Positions 8,519 through 17,925 of a stretch of 59,339 bases of DNA are shown here, piece by piece. The DNA is from Bacilli bacterium (GTDB lineage Bacteria > Bacillota_I > Bacilli_A > RFN20 > CAG-826): contig JAKSVK010000007.1 in the NCBI GenBank assembly GCA_024408075.1, forward strand, positions 1-59,339. Direction: 5' to 3'. Under the pieces are notes generated by a model. The model did no database searches. It was not told where the DNA came from and saw nothing but the letters and a program-made list of their open reading frames with translations. How positions within the stretch are numbered: position 1 is the first letter of the stretch; the number at the start of each line of letters is the position of its first letter. Both the position numbers and the translations under genes were made by a program.

Positions 8519-10389
8519 TTTTTCGGAATTCCTAATTTAAGTATTGGTTGTTTAACCATATCTATTTTCTTATCCAAAATAGCAGTTAAATATCCTTTCA
8601 TCCCTTTTATTTTATAATATAACAAAGTATTACCGTTATAATCTTCTGCATTTAAACATATTGCTTTTGCTTTATAGAATTCTTCTTTATTGGTAAGAAT
8701 GGTTTTTCTATTAGTTATCACTCTAACACCCATTAAAGGGATTTTAATGTTGTCATTACTTCTGATTTTTAATGCCTTCTTAACTAAAGCAATATCATTT
8801 TCTTTAACTTCATTAACAATATCATAACGAGAAAGTATTGGAGTATTGTCTACTTTATGGAAATTAATATAGTCATAACCGACATACATAGTGACATCAT
8901 CTCCAACATTAATTTTCTTATCTTTACTTAAATAGAAGAATAACGGTTCTTTTCTATCTTTAATTTCTACAAATATTGCGTTTCTATTAAATAAGTTTTT
9001 AACAAGAACTACCTTTCCAGTAATGGAAACAGAATCAGGAATTTCTTCAAGAGTAATGTTTTCTGTATCAAATGAAACATTTAATTTTCCACTCTTTTCT
9101 ATAGAAGTAATTACTCTTTTTCCTATAGGATAGGTATGACTTTTTGAAGCAAGAGAGAAAACAATGTTTTTATCGTTAATTTTGTAATCTACATTTTTAA
9201 TTGTAAGAGTTTTAGTTGTACCGAAAATTGATCTTTCACTTGTAGGATCAAAAAGCTTCATTTTTGCTGTATGAGCATATAATTCTATTGTATCTCCAAT
9301 TTTTGGATTAACATCGTTTGGAATAAATACATCAATATTATTTCCTTCTGCGATTTTAACTTTAATTAATGTTTCACTACCAAATAATTCTTTGTAAAAA
9401 ACTTCTCCATGAATCATAGAATAATGTTCTATGTGTTCTGGTTTACTCACTCTATAAGATGTTGGCCTAAATCCAACTTTTACCTCTTTTCCAACCATAG
9501 AATAATCAAGGAATTCATTAATCAAATCATTTGGAATATATAGTTTGTCATTATTTTTAAGTTCTACATATAATGAGCCTTTTTCTTCTAATAAAGTTCC
9601 ATCAATTATAGACATACTTGGAGAACCAAAAAATGTAGCAACAAACAAATTACTTGGTTCATCATAAATTTCTTTTGGACTACCTATTTGTTGAATAACC
9701 CCAAGCTTTAAAACAATAATCTTATCTGCCATTGTCATTGCTTCAACTTGATCGTGAGTAACATAAATAAATGGCTTTTTAACATTTTGATGAAGCGATT
9801 TAATAACTTTTCTCATTTCTACTCTGAGTTTAGCATCAAGGTTAGAAAGAGGTTCATCAAGAAGGAAAACATCGTTATTTCTAACAAGTGCTCTAGCTAA
9901 AGCAACACGTTGTTTTTGTCCTCCAGAAAGTTGTTTTGGTTTACGTGAAAGATAAGCAGTAAGTTCAAGTTTCTCTGCCACTTCTTTTACTTTTTCATCA
10001 ATTTCTGTTTTTGGAATTGAGGAAGTTTTATATCTAACTACTTCGCCAGCTTCATTTGTAATAGGAGTTTTGATTTTTTTAAGTTTCAATCCAAAGGCGA
10101 TGTTTTCATATACAGTTAAATGAGGATATAAAGCATAATTTTGGAAAACCATAGAGATATTTCTATCTTTTGGATGAACTTCATTAATTATTTTTCCATC
10201 CATTTTAATAGTACCAGTAGTAACTTCTTCAAGTCCTGCAAGCATTCTTAAAAATGTGGATTTGCCACAACCAGATGGACCAACTAATACGGTGAATTGT
10301 CCTTTTTCAATTTCAAAAGAAACATCTTCAATAGCGTGGACGCCACCTTCGTATAGTTTGTTAATTCGATGAAATTCAATATATGCCAT
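8515..10389 (-). CDS. MalK/UgpC-like sugar ABC ATPase with long C-terminal extension (624 aa)
   Basis: Walker A GPSGCGKST (37-45), signature LSGGQ (154-158), Walker B VFLLDEP (174-180) and H-loop His212 are intact, and KVGFRPTSYRVS marks the MalK-type regulatory domain. There is a small insertion (about 105-125) before the signature. The canonical protein would end around residue 375 after KLFDPTSERSIFG, but here about 245 further residues continue as beta-rich sequence with several OB/TOBE-like repeats. I know of no standard role for such a tail. SD AGGAG precedes the ATG, and the stop codon of the upstream DUF4185 gene is embedded in this site. Likely energises import by the permeases at 19047-20826. 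Confidence 0.9.
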   Translation of the reverse strand: MAYIEFHRINKLYEGGVHAIEDVSFEIEKGQFTVLVGPSGCGKSTFLRMLAGLEEVTTGTIKMDGKIINEVHPKDRNISMVFQNYALYPHLTVYENIAFGLKLKKIKTPITNEAGEVVRYKTSSIPKTEIDEKVKEVAEKLELTAYLSRKPKQLSGGQKQRVALARALVRNNDVFLLDEPLSNLDAKLRVEMRKVIKSLHQNVKKPFIYVTHDQVEAMTMADKIIVLKLGVIQQIGSPKEIYDEPSNLFVATFFGSPSMSIIDGTLLEEKGSLYVELKNNDKLYIPNDLINEFLDYSMVGKEVKVGFRPTSYRVSKPEHIEHYSMIHGEVFYKELFGSETLIKVKIAEGNNIDVFIPNDVNPKIGDTIELYAHTAKMKLFDPTSERSIFGTTKTLTIKNVDYKINDKNIVFSLASKSHTYPIGKRVITSIEKSGKLNVSFDTENITLEEIPDSVSITGKVVLVKNLFNRNAIFVEIKDRKEPLFFYLSKDKKINVGDDVTMYVGYDYINFHKVDNTPILSRYDIVNEVKENDIALVKKALKIRSNDNIKIPLMGVRVITNRKTILTNKEEFYKAKAICLNAEDYNGNTLLYYKIKGMKGYLTAILDKKIDMVKQPILKLGIPKK

Positions 10390-10397
10390 AATTTCTC

Positions 10398-11645
10398 CTA
10401 CTGAAAAGTTATTTCAATAAATGACGGATTATATGCTGGTAACCAAGTAGAACAAAGCATATACATTTTCTTACCATTTTCCTTTTGCAAAGCTTCCATA
10501 CTTAATGGTGCATAGAATGCTCCATTTGGAACAATTCTATTATCATTACCAGGAAATAATGTAATTTTTTGTTTATATGGTCCATCAATTTTATCAGCAG
10601 TATACATCATTGCATAACCACTTGCGCAAGTCATCATGCACCATTTTTTAAGATAAGCATTATAGAATGCACTCATTTCACCAAATGCAACTGAAACTAA
10701 TTCTGTAACACTCTTATCTCTAATAAATGCTAAACCATTTTTACCTTTTTTATAAACTGCTTCACCTTCAGAATTATAAGTACCAGTAAAGTATTCATAT
10801 TCTTCGAACACTTCAATATTTTGTTTTAATACTCTACCTAATTTAACACCATGATTACGGTATCCTCCTTCACAAAATAGGTAAATATAACCATCTTTAC
10901 CATCAAGAGGGAAGATTTGTGTAGCATCAAAACCATAGTGATCTTCTATATTAATTGTTCCTACATTAGGAGTGTTAAAAACATCTTCATTAATTAATCC
11001 TTGGATTTTCTCTTTGCTGTTTCTACTTTCAGGATTCACCCAAGTCAAATCATATACTCTAGCCCATGTTTTACCATAATCAGTAGATTTAATACATCCA
11101 CCATAGTTCATCATGTTATCTTGAGGAGCGTTCCAATCATGCATTGAAAAATAATACATATAGATTGTTCCATCAACATCTATAATACCTGTCGGAATTT
11201 TAGTAATTTCATTAACTCCATTATTGTCGTGGTGCCCATTAATTGGACATTTTATATATCCAGCATCGGAGCAAACGAATTCTTCTAAAGTAATTCCATC
11301 ACTTAAGTCTTCAGTATCTGGGCAAGTTCCAATAACATTACTTCTCCACATACCTGTATGAGAAGTGGTAGAAGAGAATGTATCACCAAAATAGAATTGG
11401 AATTGATTTATCTCTTCAACATAAACTGGAAAACCTAAGTCACAACCACCAACACCAATTAAATGCGACTGACCTGGTGAATATTGTCCAGTAGCAAATC
11501 CTAGATTTTTAATGTTATGTACTTTACGGTCATAAGAAATAGTTTCTTCTGGTGGCGGTACTGGTGATGGAGCAGGATTATTTGCTCCACATGATGCAAC
11601 TAAAGAAATAGATGCAATTAATAATGGAAATAATAGTTTTTTCAT
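10398..11645 (-). CDS. DUF4185 (GH183-like) lipoprotein (415 aa)
   Basis: Signal peptide with lipobox LVASC (Cys19) and a proline-rich linker (PAPSPVPPP), so it is displayed on the cell surface. DUF4185 motifs in order: GGCDLGFPVY (66-75), FYFGDTF (84-90), MWRSNV, GTIYMYYFSMHDW, GGCIKSTDYGKTW, QIFPLDGKDGYIYLF, GEMSAFYNAYLKKW, DGPY, and a terminal YNPSFIEITF. This family includes endo-acting D-arabinanases (GH183), so glycan cleavage outside the cell is the likely role. It is the last of four tandem paralogues. The pair with its upstream neighbour (11663) looks closest, suggesting tandem duplication. Confidence 0.85.
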   Translation of the reverse strand: MKKLLFPLLIASISLVASCGANNPAPSPVPPPEETISYDRKVHNIKNLGFATGQYSPGQSHLIGVGGCDLGFPVYVEEINQFQFYFGDTFSSTTSHTGMWRSNVIGTCPDTEDLSDGITLEEFVCSDAGYIKCPINGHHDNNGVNEITKIPTGIIDVDGTIYMYYFSMHDWNAPQDNMMNYGGCIKSTDYGKTWARVYDLTWVNPESRNSKEKIQGLINEDVFNTPNVGTINIEDHYGFDATQIFPLDGKDGYIYLFCEGGYRNHGVKLGRVLKQNIEVFEEYEYFTGTYNSEGEAVYKKGKNGLAFIRDKSVTELVSVAFGEMSAFYNAYLKKWCMMTCASGYAMMYTADKIDGPYKQKITLFPGNDNRIVPNGAFYAPLSMEALQKENGKKMYMLCSTWLPAYNPSFIEITFQ

Positions 11646-11662
11646 ATTAGTTAACCCCCTAG

Positions 11663-12925
11663 TTATTTAAAAGTCACTTCATATAAACTTGGGTTATAAC
11701 AAGGAATCCAAGAAGAAGTGAATATATACATTTTCTTGCCATTTTCAGCAAGCATTTTAGCGTGAGTTTGAGGAGCATAAGCACTAACAATTGGCTTTCC
11801 AGTAGTGCTACTAATTGGACATATCTCATCACCTTGAGTATAGATTAAGTATGTTTCATTATATGGACCATAAACCTTATCAGAAAGAAACATTCTAACT
11901 CCTCCAGTAGTTGAAGTTAGTAAACAATATTTATTTAAATATGGATTATATACCACACTCATTTCACCGAAATTCATTGTCGTAATCTCAGCTTTAGTAT
12001 TGTTATATAACGCTTTAAGACCATCATATCCTTTTAAATAGGTAGGATTTCCATCATTATCATATCCTTGCATATATTCGTATTCGTCCCACTTTTCAAT
12101 ATTTGTAGGAGTAACACGAGCAAGTTTTAATGGATGATTACGATATCCACCTTCTAAGAATAAATAAATATAACCATCATCAGCATAATATGGACAAATT
12201 TGAGTAGCATCAAAACCAAAATGATCTTCAATGTTTACTACATTTTCATCTAATGGAGTATTAAAAATATCTTCATTAATAAGTTTAGTAATAGATTCTT
12301 TGCTATTATTGCTTCCATAACTACCATCAGGAGAAAAGTTAGTCCAAACTAAATCATAAATTCTTTCCCATGTTTCTCCATTATCGCTAGATTTAACACA
12401 ACCACCAAAATTCATGCGATTATCTAAGTTAGCGCTCCAATCATACATAGAGAAGAAATACATATAAATTGTTCCGTTTACAAATACTAGTCCAGTCGGA
12501 ATTTTAGTAACTTCATATTGACCGTCACCTGAATGATGGCCATTTATGATAGGTTTTAGGTATCCTGCAGCGTTTTTAAGGTAATCATCAAGAATTAATC
12601 CATCCGCATAGTTAAAGTCGCTAGAAACGCACGCTACATTACTTCTCCATTGACCTGATTGATGGTTTTGAGAGAATGTATCACCAAAAAAGTAATTCAT
12701 CTTACCAGTTGTTTCGTTATAAACTGGATATCCTAAATCGCAACTACCTAACCCAAATTCCATTGTGTTATAAGGAGCTTCGGCGCCAGTAATATATCCA
12801 ATTCTTCTTACATTTAAAATATGTTCATCTTTAGAGAAGTAATGTGGATCAACTCCACCTCCACCACAGCTTGTTATTGGTAGAGCAGTTAATAATAATG
12901 CAAATAAGACAAATCTGATTTTCAT
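11663..12925 (-). CDS. DUF4185 (GH183-like) lipoprotein (420 aa)
   Basis: Signal peptide ends in lipobox ITSC (Cys20) followed by GGGG, giving a lipid-anchored protein. Motifs match the paralogue at 10398: GSCDLGYPVY, YFFGDTF, QWRSNV, GTIYMYFFSMYDW, GGCVKSSDNGETWER, DDGYIYLFLEGGYRNH, GEMSVVYNPYLNKY, YGPY and YNPSLYEVTF at the end. Both share an IEDHFGFDATQI or IEDHYGFDATQI segment not seen in the other paralogues, so these two are probably the most recent duplicates. The start lies 2 bases after the upstream stop, so translation is probably coupled. Confidence 0.85.
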   Translation of the reverse strand: MKIRFVLFALLLTALPITSCGGGGVDPHYFSKDEHILNVRRIGYITGAEAPYNTMEFGLGSCDLGYPVYNETTGKMNYFFGDTFSQNHQSGQWRSNVACVSSDFNYADGLILDDYLKNAAGYLKPIINGHHSGDGQYEVTKIPTGLVFVNGTIYMYFFSMYDWSANLDNRMNFGGCVKSSDNGETWERIYDLVWTNFSPDGSYGSNNSKESITKLINEDIFNTPLDENVVNIEDHFGFDATQICPYYADDGYIYLFLEGGYRNHPLKLARVTPTNIEKWDEYEYMQGYDNDGNPTYLKGYDGLKALYNNTKAEITTMNFGEMSVVYNPYLNKYCLLTSTTGGVRMFLSDKVYGPYNETYLIYTQGDEICPISSTTGKPIVSAYAPQTHAKMLAENGKKMYIFTSSWIPCYNPSLYEVTFK

Positions 12926-12927
12926 AA

Positions 12928-14064
12928 TTAATTCTTTTCAAATTCTAAATGTACCGTAATTGGGTTATAAAGAGGAATCCATTGAGAGAGGAGTAAATAT
13001 ACATCCTTCCCATTATTTTTTGTTAAGGTCTCATGTGTCATTGGCGCATACATTCCTACAATTGCAAGTTTAGGATCATCCTTATCTGCAATCTTGATAA
13101 AATCTTTATATGGTCCAACAAGAGTGTCGCTCATAAACATATATAGACCAGCTTCAGTATTTCCTTCATTAGGTTTATCTGTAGTCATAAATATGCAGTA
13201 TTTCTTTAAGTACTCATTATAAATTAATGACATTTCTCCTGAATTAGCATCACATACATTAGGGACTTTACCTAAATGCATCATTCTTCTAGCCTTATCG
13301 CCTTTTTCAAATATAGCTTTTCCATTTTCGTATCTTATAAGGTATTCATACTCAGAATATTTCTCAATATCTTCGTATTTAACTCTCCCTAGTCTAAGAG
13401 GATTATTTCTATATCCACCTTCAGCAAATAAATATACATATCCATCTTTCCCATCATAAGGAAATATCTGAGTGAATGAATGATTTAAATGTGATTTAGG
13501 TTCAATTTTCTTTTTTATTGGTTTGAAATTATTGTCCTCATTCATAATTTCTATAGCAATTGGCTTACTTAGATCATTTAAGAATGTGACATCATTTACT
13601 TTTTCCCAAGTTTTACCTTGATCAATTGATTTACATAATCCACCTAAATTCATTCTTCTATTTGGAGCGTATTTCCATTGATGCATAGAGAAATAATAGA
13701 AATAATAAACTCCATTGACCTCTATTGCACCCGTAGGTATACGAGTTACCTCATACTTGAATTTATGATGTCCTTCGCTAAGAACATGAGCTTTGTTTTC
13801 TAAAGTGTTTAGGAAATGATCGATAATAATTTGACCTTTATCATTAAGCTCTTTAACTAAACACATTGAGTTACTTCTCCAGTCATACTTAAAATTATTT
13901 TCTTGAAAAGTATCACCAAAGAGTAAATAGAGTTTATTACTTACTTTATCGTATAAAGGAAAACCTAAATCAATGCCACCAACTTTATATTTTTTGGTGT
14001 CGTTATAACCTAGTTCTCCCGAGAAAATTCCATTAAATTCGTAAGTTTTAACTCTAATAGACAT
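12928..14064 (-). CDS. Cytoplasmic DUF4185 (GH183-like) protein (378 aa)
   Basis: The motif series GGIDLGFPLY, LLFGDTF, DWRSN, GVYYFYYFSMHQW, GGLCKSIDQGKTWE, HSFTQIFPYDGKDGYVYLFA, GEMSLIYNEYLKKY and QWIPLYNPITV identifies another DUF4185 member. ATG 14064 is chosen; a TTG at 14094 would extend it by 10 residues into the upstream gene but has no usable ribosome binding site. There is no signal peptide or lipobox, unlike the three lipoprotein paralogues, so it should act in the cytoplasm like the protein at 4306. This suggests a division of labour: external paralogues cut polymer, internal ones cut imported oligosaccharides. Confidence 0.85.
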   Translation of the reverse strand: MSIRVKTYEFNGIFSGELGYNDTKKYKVGGIDLGFPLYDKVSNKLYLLFGDTFQENNFKYDWRSNSMCLVKELNDKGQIIIDHFLNTLENKAHVLSEGHHKFKYEVTRIPTGAIEVNGVYYFYYFSMHQWKYAPNRRMNLGGLCKSIDQGKTWEKVNDVTFLNDLSKPIAIEIMNEDNNFKPIKKKIEPKSHLNHSFTQIFPYDGKDGYVYLFAEGGYRNNPLRLGRVKYEDIEKYSEYEYLIRYENGKAIFEKGDKARRMMHLGKVPNVCDANSGEMSLIYNEYLKKYCIFMTTDKPNEGNTEAGLYMFMSDTLVGPYKDFIKIADKDDPKLAIVGMYAPMTHETLTKNNGKDVYLLLSQWIPLYNPITVHLEFEKN

Positions 14065-14071
14065 ATTTAAA

Positions 14072-15349
14072 TTATTTTTTCTTTGTGAAGACAACTTCTA
14101 CTAAGTTTGTCGAATATAAGTTACTTGTCCATTGGCAAATAAACATAAACATTCTTCTGCCATCGTGATCAAACATAACTTCATGAGTAGATCCACCATA
14201 TAAATTAGGAATATTTCCTTGTCCTGCGATAGTAAAAGCAGTTCCAAATGTATATGGATTTTCCATCAATCTCATAACCATATTTGATTGAGCTTGTAAG
14301 TAAGTGACCATATATTTTCCATAATATGGATTATATGAAAAGTTAAGTTCGCCACATTTTGGATCGATAACATAACATGAATCTTTATCTTTAATAAATT
14401 TTAATCCATTCATACCTTTAATATATCTTGGATTATTAGAGTTATCTAAACCTGCAAAATATTCGTATTCATTAATATTTTCAAAATTAGACTTAAGGAC
14501 TCTTGCCATACATGTTCCGCTTTCTCTTCCACCTCTAATACCATAGATGTAAATGTATTCATCTCCGATATCTAATGGATGAATTTGTGAGAATGATTCA
14601 CCTGGTTGACAGACAAAATCATCAGTATGTGCTAACCATTCAAGTCCAGGAACAACAGTCCAAGTAACGCCTTTATCAGTGGATTTAACTACTCTAGAAC
14701 AGAATGTATCCCACATGCCATTTCTAACAACTCCTGGATAATCATGAGTTTGGTTAAACGCATAAACTTCCATATAAAATAAATAATAAATTCCGTTTAC
14801 AACAATTCCACCAGTAGGAATAGTAGTTCCTGCTTTTTTAGAACATATACTTTCTGGAGAAGGAGTCCATCCGTTTCTTCTTGCAACACTATTAGTAACT
14901 GGGGTAATTTGTCTAGTAGCACCAAATGAACCATTAAGTGCGCCTTCCCACATTACACCATTACTAAAGTCAAAATTAGAAGTATATAAAGTAACATTGC
15001 TGTTCCATTCTCCACCCATCATATGTTGTGGATAAGAGTCTCCAAATGTAACAAATAATTTTTTAGCTTCTGAATCATACCAAGTAAAACCTAGATCTGT
15101 ACCACCACATCCATATTGAGAAGTATCAACTACAGAATTTAATCCTGCAGCTCTAGAATGAACTCTTGCATATTGAATGTGCCTTGTGCCATCGACACAC
15201 CAGGAATCTTGTGGATTAACTGGGAATGGATCTACTGGATCTGGTGGAACTGGAGAAGGATTATTTCCCCCTGTAGAACCACAGCCTGTGAGAAGACTGA
15301 TCGCAAAAAATGGTACTAATGCGAACAATAATCTTGCTTTATTCTTCAT
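14072..15349 (-). CDS. DUF4185 (GH183-like) lipoprotein (425 aa)
   Basis: Lipobox LTGC (Cys23) then a Ser/Gly/Pro-rich linker. It is the most divergent paralogue: GGTDLGFTWY, FGDSY instead of GDTF, EWNSNV, GIYYLFYMEVYAF, RVVKSTDKGVTW, SQIHPLDIGDEYIYIYG with GGR, GELNFSYNPYYGKY and FICQWTSNLYSTN near the end. The SQIHP and GIRGGRESG segments resemble the cytoplasmic protein at 4306 more than its neighbours. It is the first of the four tandem DUF4185 genes and lies after a stem-loop (15378-15400) that separates it from the surface-protein gene. Confidence 0.85.
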   Translation of the reverse strand: MKNKARLLFALVPFFAISLLTGCGSTGGNNPSPVPPDPVDPFPVNPQDSWCVDGTRHIQYARVHSRAAGLNSVVDTSQYGCGGTDLGFTWYDSEAKKLFVTFGDSYPQHMMGGEWNSNVTLYTSNFDFSNGVMWEGALNGSFGATRQITPVTNSVARRNGWTPSPESICSKKAGTTIPTGGIVVNGIYYLFYMEVYAFNQTHDYPGVVRNGMWDTFCSRVVKSTDKGVTWTVVPGLEWLAHTDDFVCQPGESFSQIHPLDIGDEYIYIYGIRGGRESGTCMARVLKSNFENINEYEYFAGLDNSNNPRYIKGMNGLKFIKDKDSCYVIDPKCGELNFSYNPYYGKYMVTYLQAQSNMVMRLMENPYTFGTAFTIAGQGNIPNLYGGSTHEVMFDHDGRRMFMFICQWTSNLYSTNLVEVVFTKKK

Positions 15350-15377
15350 TATTTTCTTTCCTTTCTAACTAACTGTA

Positions 15378-15400
15378 GGGAGGGAGAAGCTCCCCCTCCC
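15378..15400 (-). other. GC-rich intra-operon stem-loop
   Basis: GGGAGGG (15378-15384) pairs perfectly with CCCTCCC (15394-15400) across a 9-base loop. On the transcribed strand it lies between the surface-protein stop (15427) and the first tandem DUF4185 start (15349). No T-run follows in the direction of transcription, so it is not a classic terminator. It may protect the 3' end of the upstream message or set a processing point. Confidence 0.65.
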
Positions 15401-15426
15401 AACAATTTAATTATTATTTAGATAAT

Positions 15427-17856
15427 TTATTTATCTTCTTTGCGTTTTTTAATAGCAATTAATCCAACACCAAGTGCAGAAATAACCGCTAAGACTCCGC
15501 TAGTAGCAATAATAGAACCGCCACAGCCTTTTTTCGCAGGTGCTGGTGCTGGTGCAGCTACGATTGTTAATTTATATTCGAGTTCGAGATATTGTCCACT
15601 GCCATCTGTTAAGATGATATAGACTTTATGTTCGCCCACTTTTAAACCATCAAGATATGATTGTTTGAGATTAACTGTAACGCTTGTTTTATCTTCATCT
15701 GCTGTGTAATCAACACCTTCTGTGAGATATCCAGTTAATGAATCGACTGCAACGCTATCGAGCATACCAACATCAGTTAAGTTAGCAACGATATCCAAAC
15801 CTGCAAGAGTACCTTTTGTATAGCTACCACTTGTAGTAACCAAGTCACCAAGTTTCTTATTCCATCTCTTTAATGAGACATTTGTAACTCTAAGTTCTTG
15901 TTCAGCATTACCGTTATACATCATTAAGAATCTAATTGAGTTAGTTGATGTAGTAGTTGCTGTATCAATTCTGAGTGAAGTTTCTACGTGTGTATAACCA
16001 TTTTCTAATTCAGTATATTTGATTGGCCAAGTTCTATATTTAGCAGCTGGTTCTTTAGTAACTTCTGGTTTGGAGTTATTTAATGGAATTAAGTGATAAG
16101 AAGTATTTGCACTTCCAACCCATGAAACATCGACTGCTCCATCAGTTGTTGCTCCACCAGTGTATTTGTAATCAAATGCAAATGTAACAATTGTATCGAC
16201 TACAATCTTCTCTGGGTGATAAATAACAAATGATGAGGAATAGCTCTTTGTTGAACCTTCTGGTTTCTTGAATTGTAATGCGTGGCCGTCGCCTTCTTCA
16301 ATGACAACTCCGCCATCATCATATTGGACTGCTCCCCATGCATATTGTGTTTGTTCTTCTTTCATTCTGTAACCAGGTTCAAGATCCATGAAGTCACCAC
16401 CAAAGACTGTTTCTTCTAAGACATAGTCATTAACATCTGGTAAATCTTCTTGAACGTGAGTGATTTCAATAGTGAATGTTCTTGGTGCTAAACCAATAAG
16501 AGTGAATTCATGGATTCCATCACTATAGTACATATTTAAGAAGTCTTTATGTATAATAACTGTTCCGGTTGGGAGATCGAAATCATAGTCTTCACCTTGC
16601 TCTAATTCATAACCAACAGCATCTTCGATAGAAATTGCTGTAGCACCTTTTAAATCGGTAATTTTGAATTTAACGTCTTTATCTTCTTCTTCAATGAATG
16701 AGAAGCTATAAAGATCACATTCAAATACTGGTCTATTATCAACTGGAGCTGAAATTTTTCTAAGTTCAACATTATCAATATCTAATGTAGCACCAATTCT
16801 ACCGTTAGTATTTGCCCAGAATTGGAATGAATCAACACTGTCCGCGTATGCTTGTGTTAATTCAATGCCTTCGTTTGGATAACGGAATGAAACTGTAGTC
16901 CATTCACCAACTGGAGCAGCATTAACTTGTGCAGTTAAATCTCTTTCGATTCTGCCCATTGGACTATAGAATGCAAAGCCAACGTTATCAGTTGTTCCAA
17001 ATGCATCATTTCTTCTAACATCTAATTCAACAAGATATTCTCCTGCTGGGATACCTGCTGGCCATGAGCCATTAAAGTCATTTAAGAATGAACAGAAATC
17101 AGCAAATGCAACATCTCCAGCTTCAGAATAGTTGAGTCTTAAGAATTGGTTGTAATCAGATTGTCCTTTTGTTCCTTCATGAGTCCATAAGACTTGTGAA
17201 TCTCTACAACCAATTTTTCCTGAGTGTTGATTGCTCCAACCAGAGAAATCACCTTTTGAAAGATCGATGTTTTCAAATCCAACATCTTTGAAAATGTTGT
17301 CACCAAGAATACCTGCACTGCAGGTTCTAAATTTCATATCTTTGATATCAAGATAGGTGTCTTGGCCACCATTAAGAATCCACATATGGATACCATCAAC
17401 TGGTCCAATTTCTGGATCTGTGAAGTCAATTTTGATTTTAACTTCTGCCCATTGTCCTTTAACTAATTGACCAACGAAGACATTTTCTTTAATTCTGGCG
17501 CCTTGTGCAGTGTTCCAAAAACCAAGACCAATGTTATCTCCTTTGTAATCAGCATCTAATCTCATTGTGGCTGAGAACATATATGTTCCGCCTGTTTTTT
17601 CTGTGCTGTCGAAAAGGAAATAGCCATTGTCACCACCTGCAACAGAGGTCATGCGCATATAACCATCTTCATCTGTGATAGCATTAGTACCCCAAACGCC
17701 TTTTACGCCACTGAAGTAATTGTGTTCGCCATATATATCAACTGATTCAGCATGTGCGCCTAGTGCGACATTCATAACTGGTTGTGCAGTTAGGCCAATT
17801 CCCATTGCAGCTCCAGCGATACCAACGAACGCGAGACTTAATAATTTTTTCTTCAT
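15427..17856 (-). CDS. Secreted multidomain carbohydrate-binding-like surface protein with C-terminal membrane anchor (809 aa)
   Basis: ATG 17856 follows AAGAAAGGAAAATT. An in-frame start at 17907 would put 17 residues before the signal peptide and is rejected. Residues 1-37 are a signal peptide ending AHA. Then come repeated beta-sandwich modules resembling CBM4/9-like domains: GYFLFDSTEKTGGTYMFSA and, in later modules, WTTVSFRYPNEG and VTFAFDYKYTG. These are separated by Ig-like segments (EQGEDYDFDLPTGTVIIHK, TEGVDYTADEDKTSVTVNL). The end is Ala/Pro linker, KKGCGGS, about 20 hydrophobic residues, and KKRKEDK. That is a tripartite anchoring signal with a cysteine in place of LPXTG. No catalytic motif is seen. 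It probably binds glycan at the surface for the neighbouring enzymes. Confidence 0.8.
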   Translation of the reverse strand: MKKKLLSLAFVGIAGAAMGIGLTAQPVMNVALGAHAESVDIYGEHNYFSGVKGVWGTNAITDEDGYMRMTSVAGGDNGYFLFDSTEKTGGTYMFSATMRLDADYKGDNIGLGFWNTAQGARIKENVFVGQLVKGQWAEVKIKIDFTDPEIGPVDGIHMWILNGGQDTYLDIKDMKFRTCSAGILGDNIFKDVGFENIDLSKGDFSGWSNQHSGKIGCRDSQVLWTHEGTKGQSDYNQFLRLNYSEAGDVAFADFCSFLNDFNGSWPAGIPAGEYLVELDVRRNDAFGTTDNVGFAFYSPMGRIERDLTAQVNAAPVGEWTTVSFRYPNEGIELTQAYADSVDSFQFWANTNGRIGATLDIDNVELRKISAPVDNRPVFECDLYSFSFIEEEDKDVKFKITDLKGATAISIEDAVGYELEQGEDYDFDLPTGTVIIHKDFLNMYYSDGIHEFTLIGLAPRTFTIEITHVQEDLPDVNDYVLEETVFGGDFMDLEPGYRMKEEQTQYAWGAVQYDDGGVVIEEGDGHALQFKKPEGSTKSYSSSFVIYHPEKIVVDTIVTFAFDYKYTGGATTDGAVDVSWVGSANTSYHLIPLNNSKPEVTKEPAAKYRTWPIKYTELENGYTHVETSLRIDTATTTSTNSIRFLMMYNGNAEQELRVTNVSLKRWNKKLGDLVTTSGSYTKGTLAGLDIVANLTDVGMLDSVAVDSLTGYLTEGVDYTADEDKTSVTVNLKQSYLDGLKVGEHKVYIILTDGSGQYLELEYKLTIVAAPAPAPAKKGCGGSIIATSGVLAVISALGVGLIAIKKRKEDK

Positions 17857-17925
17857 AATTTTCCTTTCTTCTGCGATTATAATTTGCAGACTTATTAAGT
17901 TTTTCAAAAAATAAATTAGCTATGT

